The position numbers were made by a program, and so were the translations under genes. Shown here one piece after another: positions 24,150 through 35,531 of a stretch of DNA of 63,835 nucleotides (within the stretch, counting starts at the first letter, position 1; each line of letters begins with the position of its first letter). The DNA comes from an uncultured Oscillospiraceae bacterium. Its GTDB lineage: Bacteria > Bacillota > Clostridia > Oscillospirales > Ruminococcaceae. The stretch covers positions 1-63,835 of the forward strand of contig CASGAN010000007.1 of NCBI GenBank assembly GCA_949299455.1. Reading direction: 5' to 3'. A model generated the notes under the pieces. That model was not told the origin of the DNA. It saw only the letters and a program-made list of their open reading frames with translations, and ran no database searches.

Positions 24150-27100
24150 TTGGAAAAACAGTTTCTATCGGTTTTCGGACCGTATTTAACAAATGAATAT
24201 GATCCGGCGCTTTTGCATGCGCAGCTTTTGGGATTGGACGTGGGAAGAGAATCCCGCGATCTGGTTGTGACGATCCGTCCGCAGACATTGCTTGTAAAGC
24301 AGATGATTTTTTCAGCGGAGCAGGAATTGGCGGAAGGGCTTCAGTTAAAACAGTGCCGGATTAAAACAAAATATACGCCCGATCAATTCACGGAACACTA
24401 TTTTCCGGAAGTGGTCTGCGCATTAAAACGCTCGGTTTCACTCATCAACGGCTATTTTGATGGTGCAGGATGCACGTTTTCTGACAATATGCTGACGATT
24501 ACGCTGCGTCACGGCGGTGCGGAGCTTTTGGAAAAATGCCATGTCCGCCGGGAAATTGCATCGTTTATTTTCGATGAATTTTCGTTCCGGCCGGAGGTAT
24601 CGTTTGACGGCGTGCTCGAAGCGGAGCAGGTGGAACTGCCGGCGAATACGGCGGTGCTGGATGACGATATTCCGTTTCCGATGGATGCGCCGCCTGAAAG
24701 TGCATCGCCTGCTTCTTATATGCCGCCGCCTCAGATGGAGCGGCCGCGTCCTGCACCCAAGCGTGAAAAGCGCATGAAACTCAATTTTTCGAATCTGCCG
24801 ATTTCGTGCAAGGATGCAAACGTACTGATTGGACGCAATATCGCGGAAGAACCGATTTTGCTGTCGGAGGTCAACCAGGAGAGTGGCCGGGTTGTTGTCT
24901 GCGGCGAGATTTTTGCCGTGGATCAGCGGTATAACCGTGACAATACGAAAATTATCATGTCGGTGAGCTTTACGGACTATACCGGTTCGAATACGCTTAA
25001 AATCTTTGACGATGTCAAAAACGAAGAAAAATATGCAAAGCTCAAAAAGGGTACGGCGATTTTGGTACGCGGCGAGGCATCGTATGATAAATACGACCGC
25101 GAAGTAGCGATTCGACCGTTTGATATCATGCTGCTTGAAAAAGAGCCGCGCATGGATCACGCCGAAGAAAAGCGCGTCGAACTGCATCTACATACCATCA
25201 TGTCTGCAATGGACGCAACCACTAAGGTGGATGAAGCGATTAACACCGCATACCGCTGGGGACACAAAGCAGTTGCAATCACCGATCACGGTGTTGTGCA
25301 GGCGTTTCCGGATGCAATGAATGCGGTCGATGCCATCCGCAAAGACGGCGGCGAGTTCAAAGTGATTTACGGTGTGGAGGCGTATTTTGTAAACGATGCG
25401 GTCGAGATTGTCAAAGGGGAGCAGGACGCACCGCTTGACGGCGAGTTCATCGTGTTTGATACCGAGACAACGGGTCTGAGTGCCGCAACGGAGCGCATGA
25501 CGGAAATCGGTGCGGTCCTTGTTAAAAACGGTGAAGTCGTGGACACATTCAACACGTTTGTGAATCCGAAAAAGGCGATTCCGCCGAAAATCACTGAATT
25601 AACTGGTATCACGAACGAAATGGTCAAGGACGCACCGGAGGAAGCGGAGGCGCTTTCGTCGTTCCTCGATTTCTGCGGCGATCGGATTCTGATTGCGCAC
25701 AATGCACCGTTTGATATGGCGTTTGTGCAGGCGGCGGCCGCACGGAGCGGGATTTCGCGTCCGTTCACGTCCGTCGATACCGTGCCGCTCTGCCGAAATC
25801 TTTTGCCGGAGCTCAAAAAGCACAAATTAAACCTCGTGGCGGAGCATTTAAAGCTCGGCGATTTTAACCATCACCGTGCATCGGACGATGCGAATATGCT
25901 GGCGGCGATCTTTTTAAAGCTGTGCGAAAAACTGCGTGATGAACGCGGCGTTACGACGATTCAGCAGATCAATACGGCGTGCGCCGGCGTTGATGTGAAA
26001 AAAGCGCAGAGCTATCATCAGATTCTGCTTGTGAAAAATGCGCAGGGACTCAAAAACTTGTATAAGCTTGTGTCGTTTGCGCATTTGGACTATTACTATA
26101 AACGGCCGCGGATTCCCAAAAGTGAGCTAATGAAGCACCGCGAAGGGCTGCTGGTGGGCAGTGCGTGCGAGGCGGGTGAGCTTTATCGTGCGATTTCAGC
26201 AGGAAAGCCGTGGGCGGAGCTTTGCTCGATTGCGAAATTTTACGATTACTTAGAAATTCAGCCGACGAAGAACAACTTTTTCATGATTCGAAACGGCATG
26301 GTCGAGAGTGAAGAACAGCTTCGTGAGTATAACCGCACGATCATCAACCTCGGTGAAAAACTGGGGATTCCTGTTGTGGCAACGTGCGACGTTCACTTTA
26401 TGAACGAGAAAGATGCTATTTTCCGTGAGATTCTCTTAACCGGCATGAAATTCTCCGATGCGGCAGAACAGCCGCCGCTTTTCTTTCGGACAACGGACGA
26501 AATGCTTGCGGAGTTTTCCTATCTTGGAGAGGAAAAAGCACGGGAAGTGGTCATCACAAACCCGAACAAAATCGCCGATCTCATCGACCCGGAGGTGCGG
26601 CCGATTCCGCGCGGTACATTCACGCCGAACATCCCCGGCTCTGACGAGGATATCGCACGGATTACCTGGGATCGCGTACACGAAATTTACGGTGATCCTG
26701 CGCCGGAGCTCGTTGAAAAACGACTCACCCGCGAACTCGAATCGATTATCAAACACGGATTTGCCGTGCTGTATATGATTGCGCAGAAGCTTGTGGCAAA
26801 CTCGGAGGCAAACGGCTATCATGTCGGTTCACGTGGATCGGTCGGCTCGTCGTTTGTGGCGATCATGGCGGGTATTTCGGAGGTAAACCCGCTGCCGCCG
26901 CACTACGTCTGCCCGAAATGCAAACACAGTGAATTTATCACAGATGGTTCGGTCGGCTCGGGCTTTGACCTGCCGCCGAAAGACTGTCCGAACTGCGGTA
27001 CAAACATGAACCGCGACGGACACGACATTCCGTTTGAAACGTTCTTAGGCTTTGATGGCGATAAAGCGCCGGATATCGACTTAAACTTCTCCGGTGAATA

Positions 27101-28499
27101 TCAGTCGCGCGCACACCGCTATACCGAGGAATTGTTCGGCAAGGATCACGTGTTTAAAGCAGGTACCATTTCGACCGTTGCGGATAAAACGGCATATGGT
27201 TATGCGATGAAATATCTCGAAGAAACCGGCAAGCATGTCCATCGCGCAGAGGAAAACCGTCTGGCAATCGGATGTGCGGGCGTTAAACGGACGACCGGTC
27301 AGCATCCGGGCGGCATGGTCGTTGTGCCGTCTGATTATGAGGTGTATGACTTTACACCGGTGCAGCACCCGGCAGATTCAAAGGAATCAGGCGTCATTAC
27401 AACGCACTTCGACTTCCATTCGCTCCACGATACGATTTTAAAACTCGACGAGCTTGGACACGATGTGCCGACGCTCTACCGCCATTTGGAAGATTTAACA
27501 GGCATCATGATCGCAGACGTTCCACCAATGGACGAAAAGGTCATCAGCCTCTTTACATCGACCGAGGCGCTGGGCGTTACTCCCGAAGAAATCCATAGTG
27601 AAACCGGTACGCTTTCGCTGCCGGAGATGGGTACAAACTTTGTGCGCCAGATGCTCATTGACGCGCAGCCGAAGAAGTTTTCCGACCTGCTGCAGATTTC
27701 GGGCCTTTCGCACGGAACAGACGTGTGGCTTGGCAATGCACAGGATTTGATCCGCGACAAGGTCTGCACGATTTCCGAAGTGATCGGCACGCGTGACAGC
27801 ATCATGACGTATTTGCTCCATAAAGGGCTCGAGCCGAAAATGGCGTTTAAGATCATGGAGATCACGCGTAAAGGCAAGGCGCCGAAGCTGTTGACAGAGG
27901 AGCACTTTGCCGCGATGAAAGAGCATGGCGTACCGCAGTGGTATGTCGACAGCTGTATGAAAATCAAGTACATGTTCCCGAAAGCGCACGCGGCAGCGTA
28001 TGTCATTGCAGCGTGCAAGCTCGGCTGGTTTAAAGTGTATCATCCACTGCCGTATTATGCGTCGTTTTTCACGGTGCGCGGCGGCGACTTTGATGCGGAG
28101 AGCGCTGTGCAGGGAAAAGAGGTCGTGCAGATGCGGCTCGAGGCACTGCGCTTAAAAGGAAACGACCGCTCAGTCAAGGAAAACGACACCTATGTCACCT
28201 TGCAGATCATCAACGAGATGCTCTGCCGCGGATATTCGTTTTTGCCGGTTGATTTGTATCGTTCGCATGCGACTGATTATCAGATCGAGGACGGAAAAAT
28301 CCGCCTGCCGTTTACAGCACTAAAAGGCGTCGGCGAAGCGGCGGCGAGAGGACTGCAGGAGGCCGGTACACAGGGAACGTATATCTCCGTTGATGAGATT
28401 CAGGAGCGTTCGGGCGCTTCGAAATCGGTGATTGAGATGCTTGAAGAAGCCGGTGCGTTGGAGGGACTTCCGAAAACGAGCCAGATGACGTTCTTTTGA
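24150..28499 (+). CDS. polC: DNA polymerase III PolC-type alpha subunit
   Basis: The 1449-residue Gram-positive replicative polymerase with built-in proofreading. Domains in order: N-terminal region with Pro-rich linker (about 175-200), OB fold (about 240-330), PHP domain starting at [10 protein letters not shown] (about 345), DnaQ-like 3'-5' exonuclease inserted near 433 ([10 protein letters not shown]), rest of the PHP, a zinc-binding CPKC/CPNC element near 919-950, and the palm with [12 protein letters not shown] near 973, the fingers and the C-terminal duplex-binding part ([21 protein letters not shown]). The start is TTG 24150 with AAAGGA upstream. It lies at the end of the run that starts with pyrH. 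Confidence 0.98.
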   Translation: MEKQFLSVFGPYLTNEYDPALLHAQLLGLDVGRESRDLVVTIRPQTLLVKQMIFSAEQELAEGLQLKQCRIKTKYTPDQFTEHYFPEVVCALKRSVSLINGYFDGAGCTFSDNMLTITLRHGGAELLEKCHVRREIASFIFDEFSFRPEVSFDGVLEAEQVELPANTAVLDDDIPFPMDAPPESASPASYMPPPQMERPRPAPKREKRMKLNFSNLPISCKDANVLIGRNIAEEPILLSEVNQESGRVVVCGEIFAVDQRYNRDNTKIIMSVSFTDYTGSNTLKIFDDVKNEEKYAKLKKGTAILVRGEASYDKYDREVAIRPFDIMLLEKEPRMDHAEEKRVELHLHTIMSAMDATTKVDEAINTAYRWGHKAVAITDHGVVQAFPDAMNAVDAIRKDGGEFKVIYGVEAYFVNDAVEIVKGEQDAPLDGEFIVFDTETTGLSAATERMTEIGAVLVKNGEVVDTFNTFVNPKKAIPPKITELTGITNEMVKDAPEEAEALSSFLDFCGDRILIAHNAPFDMAFVQAAAARSGISRPFTSVDTVPLCRNLLPELKKHKLNLVAEHLKLGDFNHHRASDDANMLAAIFLKLCEKLRDERGVTTIQQINTACAGVDVKKAQSYHQILLVKNAQGLKNLYKLVSFAHLDYYYKRPRIPKSELMKHREGLLVGSACEAGELYRAISAGKPWAELCSIAKFYDYLEIQPTKNNFFMIRNGMVESEEQLREYNRTIINLGEKLGIPVVATCDVHFMNEKDAIFREILLTGMKFSDAAEQPPLFFRTTDEMLAEFSYLGEEKAREVVITNPNKIADLIDPEVRPIPRGTFTPNIPGSDEDIARITWDRVHEIYGDPAPELVEKRLTRELESIIKHGFAVLYMIAQKLVANSEANGYHVGSRGSVGSSFVAIMAGISEVNPLPPHYVCPKCKHSEFITDGSVGSGFDLPPKDCPNCGTNMNRDGHDIPFETFLGFDGDKAPDIDLNFSGEYQSRAHRYTEELFGKDHVFKAGTISTVADKTAYGYAMKYLEETGKHVHRAEENRLAIGCAGVKRTTGQHPGGMVVVPSDYEVYDFTPVQHPADSKESGVITTHFDFHSLHDTILKLDELGHDVPTLYRHLEDLTGIMIADVPPMDEKVISLFTSTEALGVTPEEIHSETGTLSLPEMGTNFVRQMLIDAQPKKFSDLLQISGLSHGTDVWLGNAQDLIRDKVCTISEVIGTRDSIMTYLLHKGLEPKMAFKIMEITRKGKAPKLLTEEHFAAMKEHGVPQWYVDSCMKIKYMFPKAHAAAYVIAACKLGWFKVYHPLPYYASFFTVRGGDFDAESAVQGKEVVQMRLEALRLKGNDRSVKENDTYVTLQIINEMLCRGYSFLPVDLYRSHATDYQIEDGKIRLPFTALKGVGEAAARGLQEAGTQGTYISVDEIQERSGASKSVIEMLEEAGALEGLPKTSQMTFF

Positions 28500-28549
28500 T
28501 TGACAGCGGCGCTGTTTTATGCTATCATGTTATCACGTTACTGTGATAA
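28500..28549 (+). promoter_or_regulatory. his operon promoter and palindrome
   Basis: -35 TTGACA (28500-28505) directly after the polC stop, 17-bp spacer, -10 TATCAT (28523-28528). The inverted repeat TTATCAC (28530-28536) / GTGATAA (28543-28549) sits at the start site and may be an operator. The leader is too short for a T-box or a his attenuator. Confidence 0.7.
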
Positions 28550-28564
28550 AGCGGAGGCGAGAAT

Positions 28565-29776
28565 ATGCCAAAATACAATTTGATTACCCCTGAAGGAACA
28601 AGGGACTATTTATTTGAAGAAGCTGCATCCATCGGCCGGACGGAGCAGACGATCCATCATCTGTTTGAAGCGCGCGGATTTTCGCGTGTGATCACACCAG
28701 CGATTGAGTTTTTGGATGTCTACAACGAAAACGGACACAGCATTCCGGTGGAATATATGTATAAGCTTACAGACTATAAAGGACGATTGATGGTGATTCG
28801 TCCCGATTCGACGATGCCGATTGCACGGCTTTGTGCCACCCGGCTGCGGGATGCCGCACTGCCGCTGCGGCTTTACTACAGCCAGTCGGTGTATGCACAA
28901 AACCGCGTGCTGGCAGGCAGACGCGATGAAGTTAAGCAAAGCGGTGTAGAGCTCATTGGCGCAGAAGGACTTCGTGCCGATCTTGAAATGGTGTCGCTTG
29001 CGGCGGATGTGCTCAGTGGCTGCCGTTTAAAGCCGTTCCGCATTGAAATCGGACATATCGGCATTTTCAATGCGCTTGCCGATGCGCTCCATATCGACGA
29101 AGTCGAGCGGGAACAGATAAGGCTTTATATTGAATCGAAAAACTATCCGGCGCTTGACGATTATCTCGTTCGGTTCGGCGATTCGCACGAAGCGACAGTG
29201 CTTCGTCAGCTGCCGCGGCTGTTCGGCACCGCACAGGTGTTTACACAGGCGCAGACACTGCTTGCAGGGACAAAAGCGGAAGAAACGCTCGCTTATTTAA
29301 AGAAACTGTATGAGCAGCTTTGTCGGATGGACTGCGGTTCGATGGTAAGCGTTGATCTCGGTATTGTGAACCGCACCGATTACTATACCGGTATTGTATT
29401 TAAAGGATATATCGAAGGACACGGTGAAGAGGTGCTTTCCGGCGGACGATATGACCGGCTGATCAAACAAAACGGCGCGTATGTGCCGGCGATTGGTTTC
29501 GCGGTCAACATCGATGCAGTGGCACATGCGGTCAATCAAAAAGAGCCAATGGAGCGTGCGCACGCCGATGTGCTGATTGTCGCAAAAGACGAAGAGGCAC
29601 TTCCGCATGCGTTCGATTTGCTTTCTCGTTATAATGAATGGGGAAAAACGGCGGAATTTTTCTGTGACAATGCAGAGAAAGCACGCGACTATGCGGCACT
29701 TCGTGGGATTCCCAAAATTGTATTTCTCAAAGAGAGTCAAAGTGAAGAAGTCAGTGCAGAGGAGGCGTCAGAATGA
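28565..29776 (+). CDS. hisZ: ATP phosphoribosyltransferase regulatory subunit
   Basis: A 403-residue HisRS-like protein without tRNA ligase function; it is the allosteric partner of the short HisG. Class II synthetase-like motifs are present in degenerate form (GTRDYLFEEA, RPDSTMPIARL, RYDRLIKQNG) and the length is as usual for HisZ. A true HisRS would have an intact anticodon-binding domain; here the C-terminal part is shortened. The GGAGG start at 28565 and the 4-bp overlap with hisG confirm the assignment. Confidence 0.93.
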   Translation: MPKYNLITPEGTRDYLFEEAASIGRTEQTIHHLFEARGFSRVITPAIEFLDVYNENGHSIPVEYMYKLTDYKGRLMVIRPDSTMPIARLCATRLRDAALPLRLYYSQSVYAQNRVLAGRRDEVKQSGVELIGAEGLRADLEMVSLAADVLSGCRLKPFRIEIGHIGIFNALADALHIDEVEREQIRLYIESKNYPALDDYLVRFGDSHEATVLRQLPRLFGTAQVFTQAQTLLAGTKAEETLAYLKKLYEQLCRMDCGSMVSVDLGIVNRTDYYTGIVFKGYIEGHGEEVLSGGRYDRLIKQNGAYVPAIGFAVNIDAVAHAVNQKEPMERAHADVLIVAKDEEALPHAFDLLSRYNEWGKTAEFFCDNAEKARDYAALRGIPKIVFLKESQSEEVSAEEASE

Positions 29777-30447
29777 AACCGATTCGAATTGCGCTCACGA
29801 AAGGACGGCTTGAAAAAGATACCGTCGCATTATTTGAAACGATGGGATTTGACTGCACCGCACTGCACAACAAAGGCCGGCGGCTGATTCTGCCGATTCC
29901 CGATGCAAACATTGAGGTTGTGCTTGCAAAAGCCGCCGATGTCATTACTTACATTGAACATGGTGTGTGTGATGTGGGCGTTGTCGGAAAAGACACGATC
30001 ATGGAATACGGCGGCTCGTTTTTCGAGGTTGCCGATTTGGGATTCGGTGCATGCCGGTTTGCGCTGGCAGGAAAAAAAGGCGACGATTTTTATGCGGGAT
30101 ATGCAGAGAAAACGATTGCCACTAAATATCCGAATGTGACGCGCCAGTTTTTTGAAAAGAAAAACATGGATGTGAATATCGTCAAAATCGAGGGCAGCGT
30201 GGAGTTGGCGCCGCTTTTGGGACTGGCGGACGCGATTGTCGATATCGTGGAAACCGGTTCGACGCTTAGAGAAAATGGGCTTGAGGTATTTGAAGAGGTT
30301 GCGCCGATTTCTGCGCGCGTAATCGTCAATACCGTCAGCATGAAGCTCGATCAGCAGACAATCGAAACGCTCATTGGCAATATGGAGCGGCACGTAAGGG
30401 GGAAGAAGTACGATGATTTCCATTATCAATGTAAACGGAACAGATGA
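29773..30447 (+). CDS. hisG: ATP phosphoribosyltransferase, short form
   Basis: A 224-residue catalytic subunit for the first step of histidine synthesis, condensing ATP and PRPP. It lacks the C-terminal regulatory domain of long HisG and thus needs HisZ. Motifs: ALTKGRLEKDT at the N-terminus and the PRPP-binding DAIVDIVETGSTLRENGL. Its 3' end overlaps hisD by 35 bp. Confidence 0.97.
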   Translation: MKPIRIALTKGRLEKDTVALFETMGFDCTALHNKGRRLILPIPDANIEVVLAKAADVITYIEHGVCDVGVVGKDTIMEYGGSFFEVADLGFGACRFALAGKKGDDFYAGYAEKTIATKYPNVTRQFFEKKNMDVNIVKIEGSVELAPLLGLADAIVDIVETGSTLRENGLEVFEEVAPISARVIVNTVSMKLDQQTIETLIGNMERHVRGKKYDDFHYQCKRNR

Positions 30448-31696
30448 AGTTACCTTTTTAAACCGGCTTTCCGAGCGAATCGGTTCGGTGAATGAGGAAG
30501 TCACTGCCGCAGTCACGCAGATTCTGCGAGATGTGAAAGCCTGCGGCGATGAAGCGGTGGCAGTGTATACGAAAAAATTTGACGGACAGCTGCCGCCGTC
30601 GTTTGAAGTCAGCCGCGACGAGATCAACGACGCACTGACAGAGGCCGACCCGGCATTTGTGGACGCAATGCTCAATGCAGTTGCAAACATCACGGAATTC
30701 CATAACCGCCAAAAACAGCAGAGTTTTATCGATGCAAAACCGAACGGCGTGCTGATGGGACAGCGGATTCGCGGATTAAAACGCGTGGGATTGTATGTGC
30801 CGGGCGGTACGGCAGCGTATCCGTCGTCAGTGCTCATGAATGCGATTCCGGCAAAAATTGCGGGTGTTGAGGAAATCATCATGGTGACGCCGCCGCGCAA
30901 AGACGGCACAGCAAATCCGGATATTCTTGTGGCAGCGGCATTGTGCGGCGTGGACCGTGTCTTTTTGATGGGTGGTGCACAGGCGGTCGCAGCGCTTGCG
31001 TATGGTACGGAGATGGTGCCGAAGGTGGACAAAATCGTGGGCCCCGGCAATATCTTTGTGGCAACGGCGAAAAAACTGCTGTTCGGAGAAGTCGATATCG
31101 ATATGATCGCCGGTCCGAGCGAAATTCTGATTCTGGCGGACGAAACGGCAGAACCTTCGTATCTGGCGGCTGATCTCATGAGCCAGGCAGAGCACGACAA
31201 GCTCGCTTCTTCGATTCTGGTGACCACTTCAGCGGAGATTGCGCAAAAGACAAAAGAAGAGCTTTTGCGTCAGGTGCAAACGCTTTCCCGCCGCGAAATC
31301 ATCGAAGAATCGCTTCAGAAATTCGGTGCGATTTTCGTGTGTGAAACAACCGATCAGGCGGTGGAACTGGCAAACCGGCTGGCACCTGAGCACTTGGAAG
31401 TCATGATGGCTGATCCGGTGTCGTATATCGGAAAACTCGACAATGCAGGCAGTGTATTCCTTGGGAAATATTCACCTGAACCGCTCGGCGATTATTACGC
31501 TGGACCGAACCACGTATTGCCGACCAGCGGAACAGCGCGGTTTTTCTCGCCGCTTTCCGTTGATGCATTTATCAAAAAATCAAGCTATATTTACTATACA
31601 CAGGAAGCGCTTGCAAACGCAAAAGACGATATTATCCTGCTGGCGGAAAAAGAACGGCTGACGGCGCATGCCAATTCGATTCGTGTCCGTTTTTGA
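30413..31696 (+). CDS. hisD: Histidinol dehydrogenase
   Basis: A 427-residue zinc enzyme for the last two steps, histidinol to histidine with two NAD+. Typical blocks: GQRIRGLKRVGLYVPGGTAAYPSSVLM, VDKIVGPGNIFVATAKK, IDMIAGPSEILILAD, AEHD in the zinc site and GPNHVLPTSGTARFFSPLS. It starts at 30413 inside hisG with GGGGAAG upstream. Confidence 0.98.
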   Translation: MISIINVNGTDEVTFLNRLSERIGSVNEEVTAAVTQILRDVKACGDEAVAVYTKKFDGQLPPSFEVSRDEINDALTEADPAFVDAMLNAVANITEFHNRQKQQSFIDAKPNGVLMGQRIRGLKRVGLYVPGGTAAYPSSVLMNAIPAKIAGVEEIIMVTPPRKDGTANPDILVAAALCGVDRVFLMGGAQAVAALAYGTEMVPKVDKIVGPGNIFVATAKKLLFGEVDIDMIAGPSEILILADETAEPSYLAADLMSQAEHDKLASSILVTTSAEIAQKTKEELLRQVQTLSRREIIEESLQKFGAIFVCETTDQAVELANRLAPEHLEVMMADPVSYIGKLDNAGSVFLGKYSPEPLGDYYAGPNHVLPTSGTARFFSPLSVDAFIKKSSYIYYTQEALANAKDDIILLAEKERLTAHANSIRVRF

Positions 31697-31721
31697 CCGT
31701 GAAGTTTGAAAGAGGGATCTT

Positions 31722-32783
31722 ATGGCTTATTCGTTAAATCAAAAAATCAAAAATCTGACGCCGTATGCACCGATTGTCGGACACTATGACATCCGGCTCG
31801 ATGCAAACGAGTCGTTTCTTACGCTGCCGGATGATGTGAAGAAAAAGGCGATGGAGGAGGCACTTTCTTCGCCGCTCAACCGCTATCCGGACCCGTATGC
31901 AACCGATTTGGTACGCGGATTTTCGAAATATTACGGCGTAAAACCGGAATATGTAACAGCCGGAAACGGTTCGGATGAACTGATTTCGCTCATTGTGGGC
32001 GCTTTCTTTGAAGCAGGTGAAGAACTTGTAACAGTTGTGCCGGATTTTTCGATGTATCAGTTTTATGCGGAAGTGTTCGGCGTCAAAACGACTGCATTTA
32101 CAAAAGATGAGTCGCTTCGCATTGATGTGGAACGGCTGTGCCAGTATCTGATTCAGTCCAAAGCGCGCGGTGTGATCTTCTCGAATCCCTGCAATCCGAC
32201 ATCTATTTGCTTATCAAAACGTCAGGTGCATCGGATGCTCCGGGAAGTGCCGGACTGCCTCTTTATTGTGGACGAGGCATATATGGATTTTGCGGATGAA
32301 TCGGTGCTTTCACTTGTGGACGATTTTGACAACCTGATCGTTTTGCGCACATGCTCAAAAGCAATCGGCTTAGCGGCTGTACGGCTTGGCTTTGCGGTTG
32401 CAGGCGAAAAAATCACCCGTGCGATTCGTTCGGTGAAATCGCCGTATAATGTAAACACCGTTTCGCAGAAAATCGGTGAGGCAGTATTTTCCGATCCGGA
32501 GTTTTTGATTCATGCTGCCAAGAAAATCATTTCCTCGCGCGAGCATTTGTACAAGGGACTGCTTGCACTCCATGCGCGGTACCGCGGGTTTGATGAAGTG
32601 TATGAATCGGCAACGAACTTTGTGTTCATCCGTACAAAATATGCAAAAGAACTGTACGAAGGACTGCTTGCGCGTTCGATTGCAATTCGGTTTATGGGCG
32701 GCTATCTGCGCATTACAGCCGGCACGCAGGAGGAGAACAAAGCGGTTCTTACTGCACTCGAAGAACTGGTAAAGGAGTATTGA
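31722..32783 (+). CDS. hisC: Histidinol-phosphate aminotransferase
   Basis: A 353-residue fold-type I PLP enzyme. LDANESFLTLP at the N-terminus is the HisC signature; the PLP Lys lies in TCSKAIGLAAVRLGF (about residue 213) and YMDFADES holds Asp/Tyr contacts. It catalyses imidazole-acetol phosphate to histidinol phosphate. GAGGG lies upstream of ATG 31722. Confidence 0.96.
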   Translation: MAYSLNQKIKNLTPYAPIVGHYDIRLDANESFLTLPDDVKKKAMEEALSSPLNRYPDPYATDLVRGFSKYYGVKPEYVTAGNGSDELISLIVGAFFEAGEELVTVVPDFSMYQFYAEVFGVKTTAFTKDESLRIDVERLCQYLIQSKARGVIFSNPCNPTSICLSKRQVHRMLREVPDCLFIVDEAYMDFADESVLSLVDDFDNLIVLRTCSKAIGLAAVRLGFAVAGEKITRAIRSVKSPYNVNTVSQKIGEAVFSDPEFLIHAAKKIISSREHLYKGLLALHARYRGFDEVYESATNFVFIRTKYAKELYEGLLARSIAIRFMGGYLRITAGTQEENKAVLTALEELVKEY

Positions 32784-32786
32784 GCG

Positions 32787-33371
32787 ATGAGACAGGCAAC
32801 GATTACACGCAATACAAAAGAAACGCAAATTACAGCATCTCTCACACTGGATGACCGTGCAGACGGTGTTGTTGTACATACCGGCATTGGCTTTTTTGAT
32901 CATATGCTCACAGCGTTTGCCGTGCACGCGGGTCTTTCTCTGCATCTTGAATGCAAAGGCGATCTTGAGGTGGACTGCCATCACACAATCGAGGACACCG
33001 GCATTGTGCTCGGCCAGACGATTGCAGCAGCACTTGGCGGCAGAGGCGGCATCATGCGTTACGGAAGCTTTTTTGTTCCGATGGACGAAGCACTTGCAAG
33101 CGCACATGTGGATATCAGTGGACGGCCGTTTTTGTCGTTCCGTGCATCGTTTACCGCACCGATGATCGGCGCAATGGATACGCAGATGATCGAAGAGTTT
33201 TTCCGTGCGGTTGCGGCGCATTCCGGTATGACGCTTCATTTGGAAGTCTTGTACGGCGAAAACGACCACCACAAAGCGGAAGCGCTGTTTAAGGCATTTG
33301 GACATGCACTCGCATTGGCGGTCACAAGAAACCGCGACGGTGCAACGCTTTCGACAAAAGGTGTTCTGTAA
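32787..33371 (+). CDS. hisB: Imidazoleglycerol-phosphate dehydratase
   Basis: A 194-residue Mn enzyme, monofunctional (no N-terminal HAD phosphatase). The two metal motifs are DCHHTIEDTGI and ENDHHKAEALFKAFG, with HHxxE-type ligands in each; GFFDHML and RDGATLSTKGVL mark the ends. Because it is monofunctional, the pathway needs a separate histidinol phosphatase, which the operon lacks. Confidence 0.98.
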   Translation: MRQATITRNTKETQITASLTLDDRADGVVVHTGIGFFDHMLTAFAVHAGLSLHLECKGDLEVDCHHTIEDTGIVLGQTIAAALGGRGGIMRYGSFFVPMDEALASAHVDISGRPFLSFRASFTAPMIGAMDTQMIEEFFRAVAAHSGMTLHLEVLYGENDHHKAEALFKAFGHALALAVTRNRDGATLSTKGVL

Positions 33372-33393
33372 AAAAGCATGAGGAGGAGTTTGC

Positions 33394-33993
33394 TTGATCG
33401 CAATCATTGACTATGGAGCAGGCAATCTGTTCAGTGTGAAAAATGCGCTCGACTATATTGGGGAACAAAGCGAGATCACGAGCGATCCGGCGGTGCTTTC
33501 CCGTGCGGACGGATTGATTTTGCCGGGCGTGGGTGCGTTTCCGGATGCGATGCGGATGTTAAAAAACAGCGGCTTGGTGGATGTCATTCGCACAGAGGCG
33601 GGCAAAAAACCGTTTTTGGGCATTTGCCTTGGCATGCAGGTGCTGTTTTCACGCGGAACGGAATTCACACAAACAGACGGTTTAAATTTGATCCCCGGCA
33701 GCGTGGATCGGATTACATGCGACTTTAAAATTCCGCATATGGGCTATAACGAGCTGCATAAACACATCGATTCTCCGCTGCTGGCGGGAATCGGCGAGGG
33801 TGCATGTGTCTACTTTGTCCATTCGTTTATGGCGAACACCACGCCCGAATATATCGCTGCAGATACAGACTACGGCGTGCGGATTCCGGCGCTTGTGCAG
33901 AACAATATGGTGTTCGGCGCGCAGTTCCATCCGGAAAAAAGCGGCGAAACGGGACTTACGATACTTAGAAACTTTGGAGGACTGACCAGATGA
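33394..33993 (+). CDS. hisH: Imidazole glycerol phosphate synthase, glutaminase subunit
   Basis: A 199-residue class I amidotransferase feeding ammonia to HisF. The nucleophile Cys sits in FLGICLGMQVLF (about residue 79), His-Glu in GAQFHPEKSGETG. Start is TTG 33394 behind AGGAGG. It overlaps hisA by 4 bp. Confidence 0.97.
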   Translation: MIAIIDYGAGNLFSVKNALDYIGEQSEITSDPAVLSRADGLILPGVGAFPDAMRMLKNSGLVDVIRTEAGKKPFLGICLGMQVLFSRGTEFTQTDGLNLIPGSVDRITCDFKIPHMGYNELHKHIDSPLLAGIGEGACVYFVHSFMANTTPEYIAADTDYGVRIPALVQNNMVFGAQFHPEKSGETGLTILRNFGGLTR

Positions 33994-34775
33994 TTATCTA
34001 TCCTGCGATTGACATTCAAAACGGGGAATGCGTACGGCTGACAAAAGGTGATTTTGCGACGAGCGAACGTGTGGCAGCAGATCCGATTGAAACCGCAAAG
34101 CAGTTTGAAGCGGCAGGTGCGACATATTTGCACATGGTGGATTTGGACGGCGCAAAAAACGCAATGGCACAAAACCGTGATGTGTTTGTTTCAGTGGCGC
34201 GTGAAACCGGATTGAAAATTGAATTGGGCGGCGGCATTCGTGACATGAACACCGCGGCTTACTATTTGGAAAACGGCATTGACCGGATTATTTTAGGTTC
34301 TATGGCAGTCAAAAATCCGAAGCTTTTGGCAGAGCTTGTGCGCGAATACGGCGATCGGATTATCGTTGGCATCGACGCAGAGGACGGTATGGTTAAAACG
34401 GAAGGGTGGCTTGCTTCCGGTCGTGTGAACTACATCACGCTTGCAAAAGAGATGTTCCATATTGGCGTAAAACACCTGATTTACACCGATATTTCGCGTG
34501 ACGGAACACTTACCGGCCCGAACCTTACAGATTTAAAGAAATTGCGCGAAGCCGTGCGTATGAATATCATTGCGTCGGGTGGCATTCGCAATGTCGAGGA
34601 TATCCGTGCGCTTGCAAAAATCAAAATGTACGGTGCAATCTGCGGCAAATCGCTGTATAAAGGTACACTTGATTTGAAAGAGGCGATTGAAGCTGCCGCA
34701 CAGGTGGAAGCACAGCGTGCACAGCAGCGGCCGCGCCCGGCGGGAGGAAAACGAAAATGCTCTCCAAACGAATAA
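33990..34775 (+). CDS. hisA: ProFAR isomerase (HisA) with C-terminal tail
   Basis: A TIM-barrel isomerase with catalytic Asp8 (YPAIDIQNG) and the second Asp in [10 protein letters not shown], and phosphate loops GGGI and ASGGI. The core ends near residue 237; the last 24 residues ([19 protein letters not shown]-like) are basic and beyond the usual 240-residue length. They overlap the hisF start region by 19 bp, so the tail may just be a relaxed stop. Confidence 0.96.
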   Translation: MIIYPAIDIQNGECVRLTKGDFATSERVAADPIETAKQFEAAGATYLHMVDLDGAKNAMAQNRDVFVSVARETGLKIELGGGIRDMNTAAYYLENGIDRIILGSMAVKNPKLLAELVREYGDRIIVGIDAEDGMVKTEGWLASGRVNYITLAKEMFHIGVKHLIYTDISRDGTLTGPNLTDLKKLREAVRMNIIASGGIRNVEDIRALAKIKMYGAICGKSLYKGTLDLKEAIEAAAQVEAQRAQQRPRPAGGKRKCSPNE

Positions 34776-35521
34776 TTCCGTGTCTCGACGTGAAAAACGG
34801 ACGCGTCGTCAAAGGCATCAATTTCGTCGGATTAAAAGATGTGGGTGATCCGGTGGAATGTGCAAAAATGTATAACGAACAGGGTGCAGACGAGATCGTA
34901 TTTCTCGATATCACCGCAACGCACGAAAACCGCGATACAATTGTGGACGTGGTGCGCAATACGGCAAAGCAGGTGTTTGTTCCGCTGACCGTGGGCGGCG
35001 GTATTCGTACGATCGATGATTTTAAAAAGCTTCTGCGCGCCGGTGCGGATAAAATTTCGGTCAATTCTGCGGCTGTGCGCAATCCGCAGCTTGTTTCGGA
35101 GGCGGCCGATAAATTCGGCAGTCAGTGCGTGGTGGTGGCGATTGATGCGCGCCGTGCAGAGGACGGCACATTTCACGTTGTCATCAACGGCGGCCGAATC
35201 GACACCGGAATGGATGCTGTCTGGTGGGCGAAGGAAGTACAGCGGCTTGGCGCCGGCGAAATTCTGCTCACATCAATGGATGCGGACGGAACGAAAGCCG
35301 GATTTGATATCGAACTGCTCAATGCCATCTGTGCAGTTTCCCATGTGCCGGTGATTGCATCGGGCGGATGCGGTGCGCTTTCGCATTTTTCGGAGGTGTT
35401 CCAAAAAACAGGTGCGGATGCTGCACTTGCCGCATCGCTGTTTCATTATCGGGAACTGACGGTCGGGCAGGTCAAAGAGCATCTGCATGAATGCGGCATT
35501 CCGGTTCGGATGGATAAGTGA
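34757..35521 (+). CDS. hisF: Imidazole glycerol phosphate synthase, cyclase subunit
   Basis: A 254-residue TIM barrel with catalytic Asp11 ([15 protein letters not shown]) and Asp in [18 protein letters not shown] and ASGGCG phosphate sites. It works with HisH to form IGP and AICAR. RBS is AGGAAA before ATG 34757 within hisA. Confidence 0.98.
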   Translation: MLSKRIIPCLDVKNGRVVKGINFVGLKDVGDPVECAKMYNEQGADEIVFLDITATHENRDTIVDVVRNTAKQVFVPLTVGGGIRTIDDFKKLLRAGADKISVNSAAVRNPQLVSEAADKFGSQCVVVAIDARRAEDGTFHVVINGGRIDTGMDAVWWAKEVQRLGAGEILLTSMDADGTKAGFDIELLNAICAVSHVPVIASGGCGALSHFSEVFQKTGADAALAASLFHYRELTVGQVKEHLHECGIPVRMDK

Positions 35522-35531
35522 GGAAAACAAG

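Noticed and set aside
28565-29776. Histidyl-tRNA synthetase (hisS)
   Set aside because: The gene overlaps a short hisG and leads a complete his operon, and the C-terminal anticodon-binding part is shortened, so HisZ fits better.
29830-31227. Antisense frame of 465 codons opposite hisG and hisD
   Set aside because: Long but Ser/Thr-rich as expected for the complement of this codon bias; the sense genes are unmistakable and overlapping.
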